Positions 26,864-36,574 of a stretch of 64,000 bases of DNA are shown one piece after another. Location: positions 62,001 to 126,000 of the forward strand of contig JBBDXW010000034.1 of assembly GCA_040902105.1 (NCBI GenBank). The letters are read 5' to 3'. Position 1 is the first letter of the stretch; each line of letters opens with the position of its first letter. The notes below the pieces were generated by a model. The model saw only the letters and a program-made list of their open reading frames with translations. It did no database searches and had not been told where the DNA came from. This stretch comes from IDS-8 sp040902105. GTDB lineage: Bacteria; Pseudomonadota; Gammaproteobacteria; Steroidobacterales; Woeseiaceae. The position numbers and the translations under genes are program-made.

Positions 26864-27241
26864 ATGAATGACAGGCAATCGAGTCGATCGGCATTGATGA
26901 TACGTTCATGGCCGCTGGCCGCCTGTGTCCTGGTGCTGTCAGGCTGTACCGCCATGCTCCTCGGCGGCGGTAACAGCGATGGCGTGCGGCTTGGCGGGAG
27001 CGCGCGGTCGCCGGCGCAGGCCTCCGCGGACAGCGCAATCACAGCGGCGGTACGAAACAAACTGGGCGACGATTCGGTCTTAGGGCAATACGACCTGCGC
27101 ATCGAGACACTCAATAAGAGGGTCACACTGCACGGAACCGTCGGCAGCCACGAGGCGCGCGAGCGGGCCATTCGTCTGGCCGGCAGCGTGGAGGGCGTGG
27201 ATCGCGTCGATAGCCGCATCAGGGTCGACAGCGGAACTTGA
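26864..27241 (+). CDS. BON-domain lipoprotein
   Basis: 125 residues; an internal Met at codon 12 (26897) would give a more usual lipoprotein leader, MIRSWPLAACVLVLSGC, with lipobox LSGC. The mature part holds one BON domain: ADSAITAAVRNKLGDDSVLGQYDLRIETLNKRVTLHGTVGSHEARERAIRLAGSVEGVDRVDSRI. BON proteins such as OsmY and DolP bind phospholipids in the periplasm. This one has a single domain, not the usual two of DolP. Confidence 0.88.
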   Translation: MNDRQSSRSALMIRSWPLAACVLVLSGCTAMLLGGGNSDGVRLGGSARSPAQASADSAITAAVRNKLGDDSVLGQYDLRIETLNKRVTLHGTVGSHEARERAIRLAGSVEGVDRVDSRIRVDSGT

Positions 27242-27296
27242 ATTGCCGGCGCCCCGGCCTCACATCAATCCAACTCATCGGACCAGGTAAATAAAA

Positions 27297-27614
27297 GTGG
27301 ACGTAAACGAAAGAATTGAGCAGCAACTCAAGGAAAACAAGGTATTGCTGTACATGAAGGGCACGCCGGATTTCCCGCAATGCGGATTTTCCGGCCAGAC
27401 GGTGATGGCATTGAAATCCATCGGCAAACCGTTTGCCTACGTGAATATTTTCGAAGACGCGGAAGTTCGCGAAGGCCTCAAAAAATACTCGAACTGGCCG
27501 ACGTTTCCCCAGCTCTACGTGAATGGCGAACTGGTCGGCGGTTGCGACATCGTGGTCGAGATGTACCACTCGGGCGAGTTGGAAGCGCTTCTTTCTGAAT
27601 CGGAGACGCTGTAG
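27297..27614 (+). CDS. grxD: monothiol glutaredoxin (Grx4 type)
   Basis: 105 residues from GTG at 27297. MKGTPDFPQCGFSGQTVMAL contains the CGFS active site of monothiol glutaredoxins; NWPTFPQLYVNGELVGGCDIVVEM supplies the glutathione-binding TVP-like and GGxD parts. These proteins carry [2Fe-2S] clusters, often with BolA partners. The stop codon lies inside the left arm of a 40 bp palindrome. Confidence 0.96.
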   Translation: MDVNERIEQQLKENKVLLYMKGTPDFPQCGFSGQTVMALKSIGKPFAYVNIFEDAEVREGLKKYSNWPTFPQLYVNGELVGGCDIVVEMYHSGELEALLSESETL

Positions 27615-27765
27615 GAGCCCGCCATTGCGGGCGACCTCCAGAAGGGGACGCCTCCAGAAGGGGACAGTGACCTTTTCCTCCGAATAAGGTCACTGTTCCC
27701 TCGACGTATCAAAGAAAAGGTCACTGTCCCCTTCTGGAGGTCGCCCGCAATGGCGGGCTCCTACA
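27610..27765. repeat. composite REP palindrome with perfect 40 bp arms
   Basis: 27610-27649 and 27726-27765 are perfect inverted copies. The outer part belongs to the GTAGGAGCCCGC family also at 24842-24933. The inner part carries repeats of the phrase CCAGAAGGGGAC and AGGTCACTGT, present again inside in both orientations (27651-27677 and 27714-27740). It links the convergent ends of grxD and the RNase T gene and includes both stop codons. Confidence 0.88.
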
Positions 27766-28429
27766 TCTCTTCGCCGCTCCGGAGCCTTGCGTCCAGTTCC
27801 TGATAGTTCTGCGGCCTCGCGGACTCGAAAACACCGCGGAAGCGGTTGACGATGTCGCAGAAAATGTCGGCGGTGATTTCCGCATCGTAAGCGGCCGAGT
27901 GCGCCCGGCTTTCGTCCCACACCAGTCCCGCTGCCTGCACTGCACGTGACAGGACCGTCTGGCCAAACGCCACGCCGCAAAGCGTTGCGGTATCGAAGCT
28001 GCTGAACGGATGAAAAGGGTTGCGCTTGATCGCCGTTCGCTCCACCGCCTGGTTCAGGAAAGCGAGATCGAACGATGAATTGTGGCCGACCAGGATCGCA
28101 CGCGAGCAACCGTGCATGCGCACCGCCATGCGAACGTCTCGAAACACCCGTTGCAGCGCGTCGCGCTCGTCAATGGCGGGGCGCAACGGATGATTCGGAT
28201 CGATGCCGTTGACGGCCAGCGACGCCGCTTCCATATTTGCGCCTTCGAACGGCTTGACGTGATAGCGAATCGTCTTGCCGCGCAACAGTGTGCCGTCGTG
28301 GTGCGCCTCGACCTGCACCGCGGCAATTTCCAGCAGGGCATCGGTCCTGGCATTGAAGCCTCCGGTTTCGACATCGACGACAACCGGCAGGAATCCGCGA
28401 AAGCGTTCGGAGATCGCAAAAGGCTTCAT
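27761..28429 (-). CDS. rnt: ribonuclease T
   Basis: 222 residues. DEDDh exonuclease motifs: VVVDVETGGFNARTDALLEIAAV (Asp, Glu), AILVGHNSSFDLAFL (Asp) and SRAHSAAYDAEITADIF (His, Asp). Length and the FRGFLPVVVDVETGG start match RNase T, which trims the 3' ends of tRNA and other stable RNAs as a dimer. The stop lies in the palindrome shared with grxD. Confidence 0.94.
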   Translation of the reverse strand: MKPFAISERFRGFLPVVVDVETGGFNARTDALLEIAAVQVEAHHDGTLLRGKTIRYHVKPFEGANMEAASLAVNGIDPNHPLRPAIDERDALQRVFRDVRMAVRMHGCSRAILVGHNSSFDLAFLNQAVERTAIKRNPFHPFSSFDTATLCGVAFGQTVLSRAVQAAGLVWDESRAHSAAYDAEITADIFCDIVNRFRGVFESARPQNYQELDARLRSGEEM

Positions 28430-28511
28430 TACGGACGGACCATATCAGATCGCAACGCAATTCGCGCGCAGGTTACCGCCGGAAGCGAGCGAGATGCCTT
28501 CGATTCGTCCG

Positions 28512-30065
28512 TTACGGGCCGCCCGTTGATCTTGGAGACACATTGGCAGACTCCAATAGCTTCTTGTCGAGCACGAGATCCAACGTCAAGCGAACGCCGA
28601 AGCCGGTGACGTCGGTCGCAATTGCGCCGAGCCCGCCTTTGCGCTTTGAGGCGCTCAGATCGACATGTATCCAGGGTATGTCGCTGCTCACGAATTCATT
28701 GAGAAAGGTCGCAGCCAGAATGTGATCTCCACCGGCATCGGGCGTGCACTGCCGGAGGTCCGCCACCTCGCTTTCGAGTTCGGACATGAACTCCCGGCCA
28801 AGCGGAAATGGCCATACCCGTTCGCCGCTGTCGCGTCCCGATTTTTTCAGTACGGGATGCCAGTCCGGGCGATTGGTAAATACGCCGCTGTATCGCCGTG
28901 TGATCGCATTGACGCAGGCGCCGGTCAGCGTTGCGTAGTCAATGATCAGCCGCGGCTTCTCCCGGCCGGCGAGGACCAGCGTGTCGGCAAGCGCCAGGCG
29001 GCCCTCCGCATCGGTATGTATCACCTGGATTGTTTTGCCGTTTGCCGCGGTAATGACATCCTGCGATTTATACGCGGTCGGCCCGATCCTGTTTTCCGTG
29101 ATTGCAAGCCAGCAATCCACCGCGAGAGGGATACGCAGCTCCGACATTGCCAGCAGCACGCCTACGGCGACTGCGCTGCCGCCCATATCGATGTGCATGT
29201 CGACCATGGACAGGAACGGCTTCAGATTCGTGCCGCCGGTATCGAATATGATGCCCTTGCCGACCAGGCTCAATGCGGGCGGCGCCGTTTTTGCATCCGG
29301 TCGATATCGCAGGCGAACGATGGCGGCACTTTCGTCGGGGTTGCCCTGTGCAACGGCCAGAAACGCGCCGGCACCCATCTTTTCGAGCTCGCGCACGCCG
29401 TACTTTCTGAACTGCCAGCCGCGATCTTTCGCCAGCTCGCGAAGAAACCCGATGTACGCCGTTGCATCCAGCTTGTTCGGTGGCATGGCCGTCAGCCATC
29501 TTGCCAGGTTGTTGCCGTTCGCCTCGGCTTCTGTGCGGCTGAGATCCAGGCGCTTGTCCAGACCGATTATGCGGATACTCTGGATGTGCGGCGGTTTCGC
29601 CTTCGTCTTGAATTCGGCCAGGCTGAAACCTGCCGCCAACGCCGCCGCCACAAGCTGCGCGTGCAGTTTTTCAGCATCTTCGTGCCTGAATCCGAGAACC
29701 CGGATGCCGAGGCAGCCTCCTTTCTCCCCGAGCGCGGCGGAAACCATTTTTCGGCCGAAGCAGAGTTGCTCGAATGCTTCCGCATCGGGTGAAATCGTGC
29801 CAACCAGCAGCGTCGTTTGTCGCTTGTTGTCGATGCGCGTCAGCACAGCCGGCACGCCGCTTCGCGTACGGCGCTTCATCAACGCCTGAACCTTGTTGCC
29901 CTGCGGAATGCTGCCCCAGGCCGAGGCGGGAATCTTCTCCGGCAGTACAAGCAGCAGCTGGTCGATACCGGCAATGACCGAGGCGCCCGGAGCCCCGGTA
30001 GACTGAATGATTCTTATACTGTTGCTCTTATATTTGTCGAGGGGCAGATTTCCCGGATTTCCCAT
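28512..30065 (-). CDS. M17 family leucyl aminopeptidase
   Basis: 517 residues. The M17 catalytic domain is complete: GKGIIFDTGGTNLKPFLSMVDMHIDMGGSAVAVG, SQDVITAANGKTIQVIHTDAEGRLALADTLVLA (metal ligands Asp, Glu and the Arg) and IDYATLTGAC. The N-terminal domain is divergent from PepA. The variant DTGG instead of the common SGG places it in a PepB-like subgroup. Cytosolic dinuclear-metal exopeptidase. Single gene, divergent from the pyruvate dehydrogenase operon. Confidence 0.93.
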   Translation of the reverse strand: MGNPGNLPLDKYKSNSIRIIQSTGAPGASVIAGIDQLLLVLPEKIPASAWGSIPQGNKVQALMKRRTRSGVPAVLTRIDNKRQTTLLVGTISPDAEAFEQLCFGRKMVSAALGEKGGCLGIRVLGFRHEDAEKLHAQLVAAALAAGFSLAEFKTKAKPPHIQSIRIIGLDKRLDLSRTEAEANGNNLARWLTAMPPNKLDATAYIGFLRELAKDRGWQFRKYGVRELEKMGAGAFLAVAQGNPDESAAIVRLRYRPDAKTAPPALSLVGKGIIFDTGGTNLKPFLSMVDMHIDMGGSAVAVGVLLAMSELRIPLAVDCWLAITENRIGPTAYKSQDVITAANGKTIQVIHTDAEGRLALADTLVLAGREKPRLIIDYATLTGACVNAITRRYSGVFTNRPDWHPVLKKSGRDSGERVWPFPLGREFMSELESEVADLRQCTPDAGGDHILAATFLNEFVSSDIPWIHVDLSASKRKGGLGAIATDVTGFGVRLTLDLVLDKKLLESANVSPRSTGGP

Positions 30066-30413
30066 ATGGTACTAACCTTTCCCGGCAGCTTGGGCCATAA
30101 TATACGACTCAACAAATACGTCGCCGGTGATGAACGAGTCCCGGTCCGGCGTAACAATCCGAATATCCCACCCGGCGGCGCAATGATCTGGTCGAAGTGA
30201 AATATTCGCAGTGGAGTACGAGGACTGACGCGGCGGTTCCGGCTAACGATCCTGGCTGACGATGCGAGTGGACAATTCGAATTGAATTGACAATGCTAGC
30301 AGGACGCTCGATCGAATTCACGCCGCATAATTCCGTCAATCTGTCCCGGACGTGCGCGGGCGAGCTTTATGGATAATGTTGCAGACAATTGTCGATGATT
30401 TTGTGGACGACTT
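30066..30413. promoter_or_regulatory. divergent regulatory gap upstream of aceE
   Basis: 348 bp separating the aminopeptidase from aceE. A TTGACA hexamer occurs at about 30287-30292, but I see no convincing -10 at 17 bp. No PdhR-like operator or riboswitch is identified. No gene is visible. Confidence 0.3.
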
Positions 30414-33098
30414 ATGACCGAATTCAGCAGATTTGACAGCAGATTCGACGATATCGATCCGACCGAGACGCGCGAATGGCTCGAATCGATGGACTCGGTG
30501 CTGCAACAGCATGGTCCCAAACGCGCCCACTTTCTCCTGAACCAGGTCATCGATTTCGCGCGCCGATCCGGCGCCTATCTTCCCTACAGCCCGAATACCG
30601 CGTACCTCAATACGATTGCGCCGGGCCGGCAGCCGGAATACCCCGGCGACCGCTCTATTGAGCGCCGCATCGAGTCGTACATACGCTGGAACGCCATGGC
30701 GATGGTGGTGCAGGCGAACCGCCAGAGTTCGGAATACGGCGGACACATCGCAAGCTATGCTTCCTGCGCAACACTGTACGAAGTCGGCTTTAATCACTTC
30801 TGGCGCGCGCCGACCGAAGAGCACGGCGGCGACATGATCTTCTTCCAGGGACATTCCTCGCCCGGCTTTTACGCGCGCGCCTATCTCGAAGGGCGCCTGA
30901 GCGACGAACAACTGACTCGCTTCCGCAAGGAAGTCGGCGGCGGCGGGCTGTCGTCTTACCCGCACCCGTGGCTGATGCCGGATTTCTGGCAGTTCCCCAC
31001 CGTGTCGATGGGCCTGGGCTCGATGATGGCGATCTACCAGGCGCGCTTCATGCGCTATCTGGAAAATCGTGACATGATTCCGGGGAGCGATCGCAAGGTC
31101 TGGTGCTTTCTTGGCGACGGCGAAATGGACGAGCCCGAATCGATGGGTGCGATCACGATGCCGGTCAGGGAAGGGCTCGACAATCTCATCTTCGTCGTAA
31201 ACTGCAACCTGCAGCGCCTCGACGGCCCGGTACGCGGCAACGGCAAGATCATCCAGGAACTCGAGGCGGCTTTCGGCGGCGCCGGCTGGAATGTCATCAA
31301 GGTGATCTGGGGATCGCGCTGGGATCCGCTGCTCGCGCGGGATCATACCGGTCTGCTGCGGCGCACGATGGAAGAATGCGTCGACGGCGAGTACCAGAAT
31401 TTCAAATCCAAGGACGGCGCCTACGTGCGCGAGAATTTCTTCGGCCGCTATCCGGAAACCCGGGCGATGGTCGCTGATATGTCGGACGACGAGGTGTGGC
31501 GCCTGAATCGCGGCGGCCACGATCCCTTGAAAGTACACGCCGCCTATCACAGTGCAGTCCGGCACAAGGGCCAGCCGACCATCATCCTGGCGAAGACGGT
31601 CAAGGGCTTCGGCATGGGGGCCGCCGGCGAAGGCCAGAACATTGCGCACCAGGCGAAGAAGCTGGGTGTGGAAGCGCTGAAAGTGTTCCGCGACCGCTTC
31701 AATATTCCGGTGTCGGACAAGGAAATCGACGACGTGCCGTTCTACAAGCCGGCCAAGGACAGTGCGGAACTCGAGTACCTGCACGAACGCCGCAAGGCGC
31801 TCGGCGGTTACCTGCCGCAGCGCCGCTCGAAGCCCGCGCCCGGAACGGCAATCAAAGCGCCGCCCCTCGATCTGTTCAAGGCTGCACTTGAAGGTACTGG
31901 CGACCGCGAAGCGTCGACGACCATGGTATTCGTCCGCATGCTGACCGCGCTGCTTCGCGACAAGACGATCGGCAAATACATCGTGCCGATCGTTCCGGAC
32001 GAAGCACGCACCTTCGGTATGGAAGGCATGTTTCGGCAAGTGGGGATTTACTCGTCGAAAGGCCAGTTATACACGCCGCAGGATTCCGAGCAGCTCATGT
32101 TTTACAAGGAAGACAAGAAGGGCCAGATCCTGGAAGAGGGCATCAACGAAGCCGGCTCGTTCTGTTCCTGGATGGCGTCCGGCACGTCCTACAGCAATCA
32201 TGGCATCCAGACGATTCCCTTTTTTATTTATTACTCGATGTTCGGCTTTCAGCGTATCGGTGATTTCGTCTGGGCAGGCGGCGATCAGCGCTCGCGCGGA
32301 TTCATGATCGGCGGCACGGCGGGACGCACGACGCTGGCGGGAGAGGGCCTGCAACATCAGGACGGGCACAGCCACGTGCTTGCGTCGACCGTGCCGAATT
32401 GCGTGTCTTACGATCCCGCCTTCGGTTACGAGATTGCGGTGATCGTCCAGGACGGCATGCGTCGGATGATTGACGAGCAGGAGAGCGTGTTCTTCTATTT
32501 CACCTGCATGAACGAAAACTATGTGCATCCGCCCATGCCCGAGGGCGTTGCAGAGGGGATTCTGAAAGGCATGTACCTGCTGCAAACAGGCGGTAAGGGA
32601 GAGGTCCGCGTGCAGCTGATGGGCTCGGGTACGATCCTTCGCGAAGCGCTCGCCGCAGCAGAACTGTTGCAGCAGGATTTCAATATACCGTGCGATGTGT
32701 GGTCCGTAACGAGTTTCAATCAACTCCGACGCGACGCGCTGGAGGCGGAGCGATGGAACCAGCTGCACCCGGGCCAGGAGCCCCGTATCAGCTATCTCGA
32801 ACACTGTCTCGCCGATCGCAAGGGACCTTTCGTTGCCGCCACCGACTACATGAAAATTGTACCCGATCAGATTCAGCGCTGGATGCCCGGCAAGTATGTC
32901 TCCCTGGGCACCGACGGATTCGGCCGCAGCGACGCGCGCAAAGCATTGCGGCAATTCTTTGAGGTGGACAAACACTACATCGCGGTCACGGCGCTCAAGG
33001 CGCTGGCGGACGAAGGCAAATTCGCTCAGGCGAATGTGGCGGAGGCGATCCGGAAATACGGCATCGACCCGGATAAACCCGATCCGGTAACGCTTTAG
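30414..33098 (+). CDS. aceE: pyruvate dehydrogenase E1 component, homodimeric type
   Basis: 894 residues, the normal size of the single-chain E1. The ThDP motif is FLGDGEMDEPESMGAITMPVREGLDNLIFVVNCNLQRLDGPV near residue 234. HSSPGFYARAYLEGRL and the C-terminal transketolase-like parts (GGDQRSRGFMIGGTAGRTTL, YDPAFGYEIAVIVQDGMRRM) are present. It decarboxylates pyruvate and passes the acetyl group to E2 lipoyl arms. First gene of aceE-aceF-lpd. Confidence 0.98.
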   Translation: MTEFSRFDSRFDDIDPTETREWLESMDSVLQQHGPKRAHFLLNQVIDFARRSGAYLPYSPNTAYLNTIAPGRQPEYPGDRSIERRIESYIRWNAMAMVVQANRQSSEYGGHIASYASCATLYEVGFNHFWRAPTEEHGGDMIFFQGHSSPGFYARAYLEGRLSDEQLTRFRKEVGGGGLSSYPHPWLMPDFWQFPTVSMGLGSMMAIYQARFMRYLENRDMIPGSDRKVWCFLGDGEMDEPESMGAITMPVREGLDNLIFVVNCNLQRLDGPVRGNGKIIQELEAAFGGAGWNVIKVIWGSRWDPLLARDHTGLLRRTMEECVDGEYQNFKSKDGAYVRENFFGRYPETRAMVADMSDDEVWRLNRGGHDPLKVHAAYHSAVRHKGQPTIILAKTVKGFGMGAAGEGQNIAHQAKKLGVEALKVFRDRFNIPVSDKEIDDVPFYKPAKDSAELEYLHERRKALGGYLPQRRSKPAPGTAIKAPPLDLFKAALEGTGDREASTTMVFVRMLTALLRDKTIGKYIVPIVPDEARTFGMEGMFRQVGIYSSKGQLYTPQDSEQLMFYKEDKKGQILEEGINEAGSFCSWMASGTSYSNHGIQTIPFFIYYSMFGFQRIGDFVWAGGDQRSRGFMIGGTAGRTTLAGEGLQHQDGHSHVLASTVPNCVSYDPAFGYEIAVIVQDGMRRMIDEQESVFFYFTCMNENYVHPPMPEGVAEGILKGMYLLQTGGKGEVRVQLMGSGTILREALAAAELLQQDFNIPCDVWSVTSFNQLRRDALEAERWNQLHPGQEPRISYLEHCLADRKGPFVAATDYMKIVPDQIQRWMPGKYVSLGTDGFGRSDARKALRQFFEVDKHYIAVTALKALADEGKFAQANVAEAIRKYGIDPDKPDPVTL

Positions 33099-33221
33099 GG
33101 CGTTGCCGACGCTGCAGCAATCCATGTCGATTATCTTGTTTAAAATCAGTATTTTTTGCCTGATTTCTCGATCTATTCGAGAACGGGACGCAGGGTTTTT
33201 TCGCTGAGGCGGAGCGCGCAC

Positions 33222-34946
33222 GTGGCGGACAGCATCGACATAATAATCCCCGATCTTGGCGACTTCTCCGGCGTTGAAGTGATCGAGGTCCTGGTCAAGT
33301 CCGGCGATCGGGTCGCGCCGGAAGACGGACTGATCACGCTCGAGACCGACAAGGCCGCGATGGACGTGCCGGCGGCCGACGCGGGCGAAATCGAGGAGAT
33401 CACCGTTTCCGTCGGCGACAAGGTTTCGAGCGGTGACGTCATCGGGCGAATGAAGGTCGCCGAAGGCGCGGAAGAAACGACGGCCGGCGATGGCGAGGCC
33501 GGGGGGAAAAGCGAGGACGAGGGCGACAGCGACGACACCAGCGAGCTCCCGCAACAATCCACCGCTGAGGAGCGCGACGTCGAAGAGGCGAAGGACGATC
33601 CCGGCAGCAAGAAAAAGTCGCAGGCCAAGGACACGGCTAAAGCGAAGTCCGGCGAAAAACAAACCGTCGAAGTGCCGGACCTCGGGGACTTCAGCGACGT
33701 CGAGGTCATCGAAGTGCATGTGACCGACGGCGACGAAGTCAATGTCGAGGATCCGCTGATCACGCTCGAGACCGACAAAGCGGCGATGGACGTTCCGTCG
33801 ACAGTCGCCGGGCGAATCGAATCCGTGCTGCTCAAAGTCGGTGACAAGGTGTCAGAAGGATCGAAGATCGCCGTCATCCAGGCGAGCTCGAGAAGTCCGG
33901 CGGAAAAGCCCGCTGCACCGGAGGCTTCAAAGACGCCCAGGGAAGAAGCGGAGTCGAAACAGGAAGAGCCGGCGCGGAAACCTGCAAAAAAGGAAGCGGC
34001 CCGCCAGGCGCCGCGCGGCAGGCCCGCGATCGACGAGGCCGGCTTCTCGCGAGCGCATGCCAGTCCTTCCGTGCGCAAACTCGCGCGGGAACTGGGAGTC
34101 GACCTCGCCAGCGTCAAAGGCAGCGGCGAGAAAAACCGGATTCTTCACGAGGACGTAAAAAACTTCGTCAGGGAATTGCTGACCGGAGGCGGTGTGGGCA
34201 CCGCGTTGCCGAAAGTTCCGAGCATCGACTTCGCCAAATTCGGCGAGGTCAGGAAGGAACCGCTGACACGCATCCAGAAGATTGCCGCTCCGCGGCTGCA
34301 GGCAAGCTGGATCAACCTGCCGCACGTCACCCAGCACGACCTCGCCGACATCACCGACCTCGAGGAAAAGCGCCAGGAACTAAAAGGTCCTGCTAAAGAG
34401 CGCGGCATCAGCCTGACCATCCTTGCATTCATCATGCGAGCCTGCGTGGCCGCGCTGAAAGAGTATCCCAAAGCCAATGCTTCGCTTGCCGACGACGGCG
34501 AGAACCTGGTTTACAAGGAGTACATACACCTCGGCTTCGCGGCCGATACCGAGAACGGACTGATGGTGCCGGTCATCCGCGACGCTGACAAGAAAGACGT
34601 CTATGAAATTGCGACGGAGCTCGGCCAATTGTCGAAAGCCGCCCGCGACCGCAAGCTCAAGGCCGAGCAGATGCAGGGCGGCAGCTTTACGATATCGAGC
34701 CTGGGCGGCATCGGCGGGACGGCATTCACGCCGATCGTCAATGCTCCCGAAGTGGCGATCCTGGGCGTGTCACGGTCGACGATGCAGCCTGTCTGGGACG
34801 GAGCGGAGTTCAAGCCCCGGCTCATGTTGCCGCTGTCGCTCTCATACGATCATCGCGTCATCGACGGCGCTTACGCCGTGCGTTTTACGACGTTCCTCTG
34901 TCAAACGCTTGCGGATGCGGACGCACTTCTCGAGGCGATTCCCTGA
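33222..34946 (+). CDS. aceF: pyruvate dehydrogenase E2, dihydrolipoyl acetyltransferase
   Basis: 574 residues from GTG at 33222 (GGAG nearby); the longer frame to 33156 adds a non-homologous leader. Two lipoyl domains, each with ETDKAAMDVP (Lys near residues 43 and 185), are joined by acidic/Lys-rich and Ala/Pro/Glu linkers. The peripheral-subunit-binding domain is near 281-315 (ASPSVRKLARELGVDL). The catalytic domain ends with SLSYDHRVIDGA near 544. The stop overlaps the lpd start (TGATG). Confidence 0.97.
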   Translation: MADSIDIIIPDLGDFSGVEVIEVLVKSGDRVAPEDGLITLETDKAAMDVPAADAGEIEEITVSVGDKVSSGDVIGRMKVAEGAEETTAGDGEAGGKSEDEGDSDDTSELPQQSTAEERDVEEAKDDPGSKKKSQAKDTAKAKSGEKQTVEVPDLGDFSDVEVIEVHVTDGDEVNVEDPLITLETDKAAMDVPSTVAGRIESVLLKVGDKVSEGSKIAVIQASSRSPAEKPAAPEASKTPREEAESKQEEPARKPAKKEAARQAPRGRPAIDEAGFSRAHASPSVRKLARELGVDLASVKGSGEKNRILHEDVKNFVRELLTGGGVGTALPKVPSIDFAKFGEVRKEPLTRIQKIAAPRLQASWINLPHVTQHDLADITDLEEKRQELKGPAKERGISLTILAFIMRACVAALKEYPKANASLADDGENLVYKEYIHLGFAADTENGLMVPVIRDADKKDVYEIATELGQLSKAARDRKLKAEQMQGGSFTISSLGGIGGTAFTPIVNAPEVAILGVSRSTMQPVWDGAEFKPRLMLPLSLSYDHRVIDGAYAVRFTTFLCQTLADADALLEAIP

Positions 34947-36370
34947 TGCCGCAGATGGGGAATTCGGCCGCGACGCACTCTGCGGAACTGGTCGTCATCG
35001 GCGCCGGGCCAGGCGGTTATACCGCGGCGTTTCGTGCTGCCGACCTGGGGCTTAAGGTCATTCTGGTCGAGCGCTGGCCGATGCTCGGCGGCGTATGCCT
35101 CAACGTCGGCTGTATCCCGTCCAAAGCATTGTTGCATGCGGCGAAGGTCGTCGACGATGCCGCTGCGATGGGCGAGCACGGCATTCACTTTGGCAAGCCG
35201 AGGATCGATGCCGCGAGGCTCGGCGAATGGAAGAATAAAGTGGTTGGCCGGCTTACCGGCGGGCTTACGCAGGTGGCGCGGCAGCGCAAGGTCACAGTAG
35301 TTCACGCCACCGCAAGGTTCGAGTCAGCCACGCGGCTGGTACTGGATAACGGCGAGAGTATCGACTTCAGGCAATGCATCATCGCGGCTGGTTCGGAAAG
35401 CGCAAAGCTTCCGGGGCTTCCGGACGATCCGAGAATCGTCGACTCAACCGGCGCGCTGGAACTCGGGCCGTTGCCGAAACGCCTGCTGGTTGTGGGCGGG
35501 GGCATTATCGGCCTGGAAATGGCCTGCGTTTACAGCGCGCTGGGGAGCAAGGTAAGCGTCGTCGAACTGACGGGTAGCCTGATGCCCGGCACCGATCCCG
35601 ATCTCGTGCGGCCGTTTCGCAAGTTTATCGACCAGCGCTATGAAGCGATCATGCTGGACACGAAAGTGACCGGCATGCGCACGACGGTGCCAGGCATCGA
35701 GGTCAAGTTCGAAGGCAAGGATGCGCCCGATGCGGAGTTGTACGATCGGGTGCTGGTTGCGATCGGCCGGCGGGCCAATGGCGATCGCCTCGATGCCGAG
35801 AAAATCGGCGTGGAGGTCGGCAAGGGCGGGATCATCAAGGTCGACAAGCAAATGCGCACGAGCGTGCCGCACATATTTGCGATCGGCGACCTGGCCGGGG
35901 GACCGATGCTGGCGCACAAGGCAACGCACGAGGCGAAAGTTGCCGCCGAGGTTGCCGCGGGGGAGAAAAGCTCCTTCGACGCACGCGCCATTCCCTCGGT
36001 CGCGTACACCGATCCGGAGATCGCGTGGGTGGGCCTGACCGAAACGGACGCGAAGCGCGACGGTGTCGAATACCGGAAGACGCAAATCCCGTGGAGCGCC
36101 AGCGGCCGCGCGCTCGCGCTCGGACGTCCGGAGGGATTCACGAAACTCCTGTTCGACAAGAACACCGGGCGTGTACTGGGCGGCGCCATTGTCGGGCCGT
36201 CGGCCGGCGACCTGATTTCAGAAATCGGTCTCGCGGTCGAAATGGGCGCCGACGCAGCCGACGTAAGCCTCACGATTCACCCGCATCCGACGCTGTCGGA
36301 AACCGTCGCTTTTGCCGCAGAAGCTTACGAGGGCACGTTGACGGATCTTTACATGCCCCGTAACAAGTAA
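34946..36370 (+). CDS. lpdA: dihydrolipoyl dehydrogenase (E3)
   Basis: 474 residues. FAD-binding VVIGAGPGGYTAAFRAADLG, redox disulfide GGVCLNVGCIPSKALLH near 50-58, NAD-binding LLVVGGGIIGLEMACVYSALGSKVSVVE, AIGDLAGGPMLAHKA and the catalytic HPHPTLSE near 446. No N-terminal lipoyl extension. Translationally coupled to aceF; it reoxidises E2 lipoyl groups and makes NADH. Confidence 0.97.
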   Translation: MPQMGNSAATHSAELVVIGAGPGGYTAAFRAADLGLKVILVERWPMLGGVCLNVGCIPSKALLHAAKVVDDAAAMGEHGIHFGKPRIDAARLGEWKNKVVGRLTGGLTQVARQRKVTVVHATARFESATRLVLDNGESIDFRQCIIAAGSESAKLPGLPDDPRIVDSTGALELGPLPKRLLVVGGGIIGLEMACVYSALGSKVSVVELTGSLMPGTDPDLVRPFRKFIDQRYEAIMLDTKVTGMRTTVPGIEVKFEGKDAPDAELYDRVLVAIGRRANGDRLDAEKIGVEVGKGGIIKVDKQMRTSVPHIFAIGDLAGGPMLAHKATHEAKVAAEVAAGEKSSFDARAIPSVAYTDPEIAWVGLTETDAKRDGVEYRKTQIPWSASGRALALGRPEGFTKLLFDKNTGRVLGGAIVGPSAGDLISEIGLAVEMGADAADVSLTIHPHPTLSETVAFAAEAYEGTLTDLYMPRNK

Positions 36371-36570
36371 CGAAAGCGTTTGTTCGGGCCCGTGAAACGG
36401 TCGGAGCAACGCAGTTCGGCTGTACATGTCACCTCGCGTACCATTTGTGGTACTCACGTCAAGGCTGGCGTCGAGCAATCAAGTCGCCTAGCGTTTGAGC
36501 TCGCCGGCGCCAGATACGTCCGGCGACCGGTGCAGCGATTTGTATGTTTCGTTTCGGGTATCCATCAGTA
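36371..36570. other. region between lpd and the IS110-type element
   Basis: No gene seen. A 7 bp GC hairpin (TCGCCGG...CCGGCGA) lies near 36502-36528. The left border of the IS element should fall in or just after this stretch but cannot be placed exactly. Confidence 0.4.
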
Positions 36571-36574
36571 TAAG

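Noticed and set aside
36480..36540. Left half of the attC interrupted by the IS110-type element (GCCTAGCGTTTGAGC and following hairpin)
   Set aside because: The core is GCCTAGC not RYYYAAC, and it does not pair with the right half; could be degenerate but not supported.
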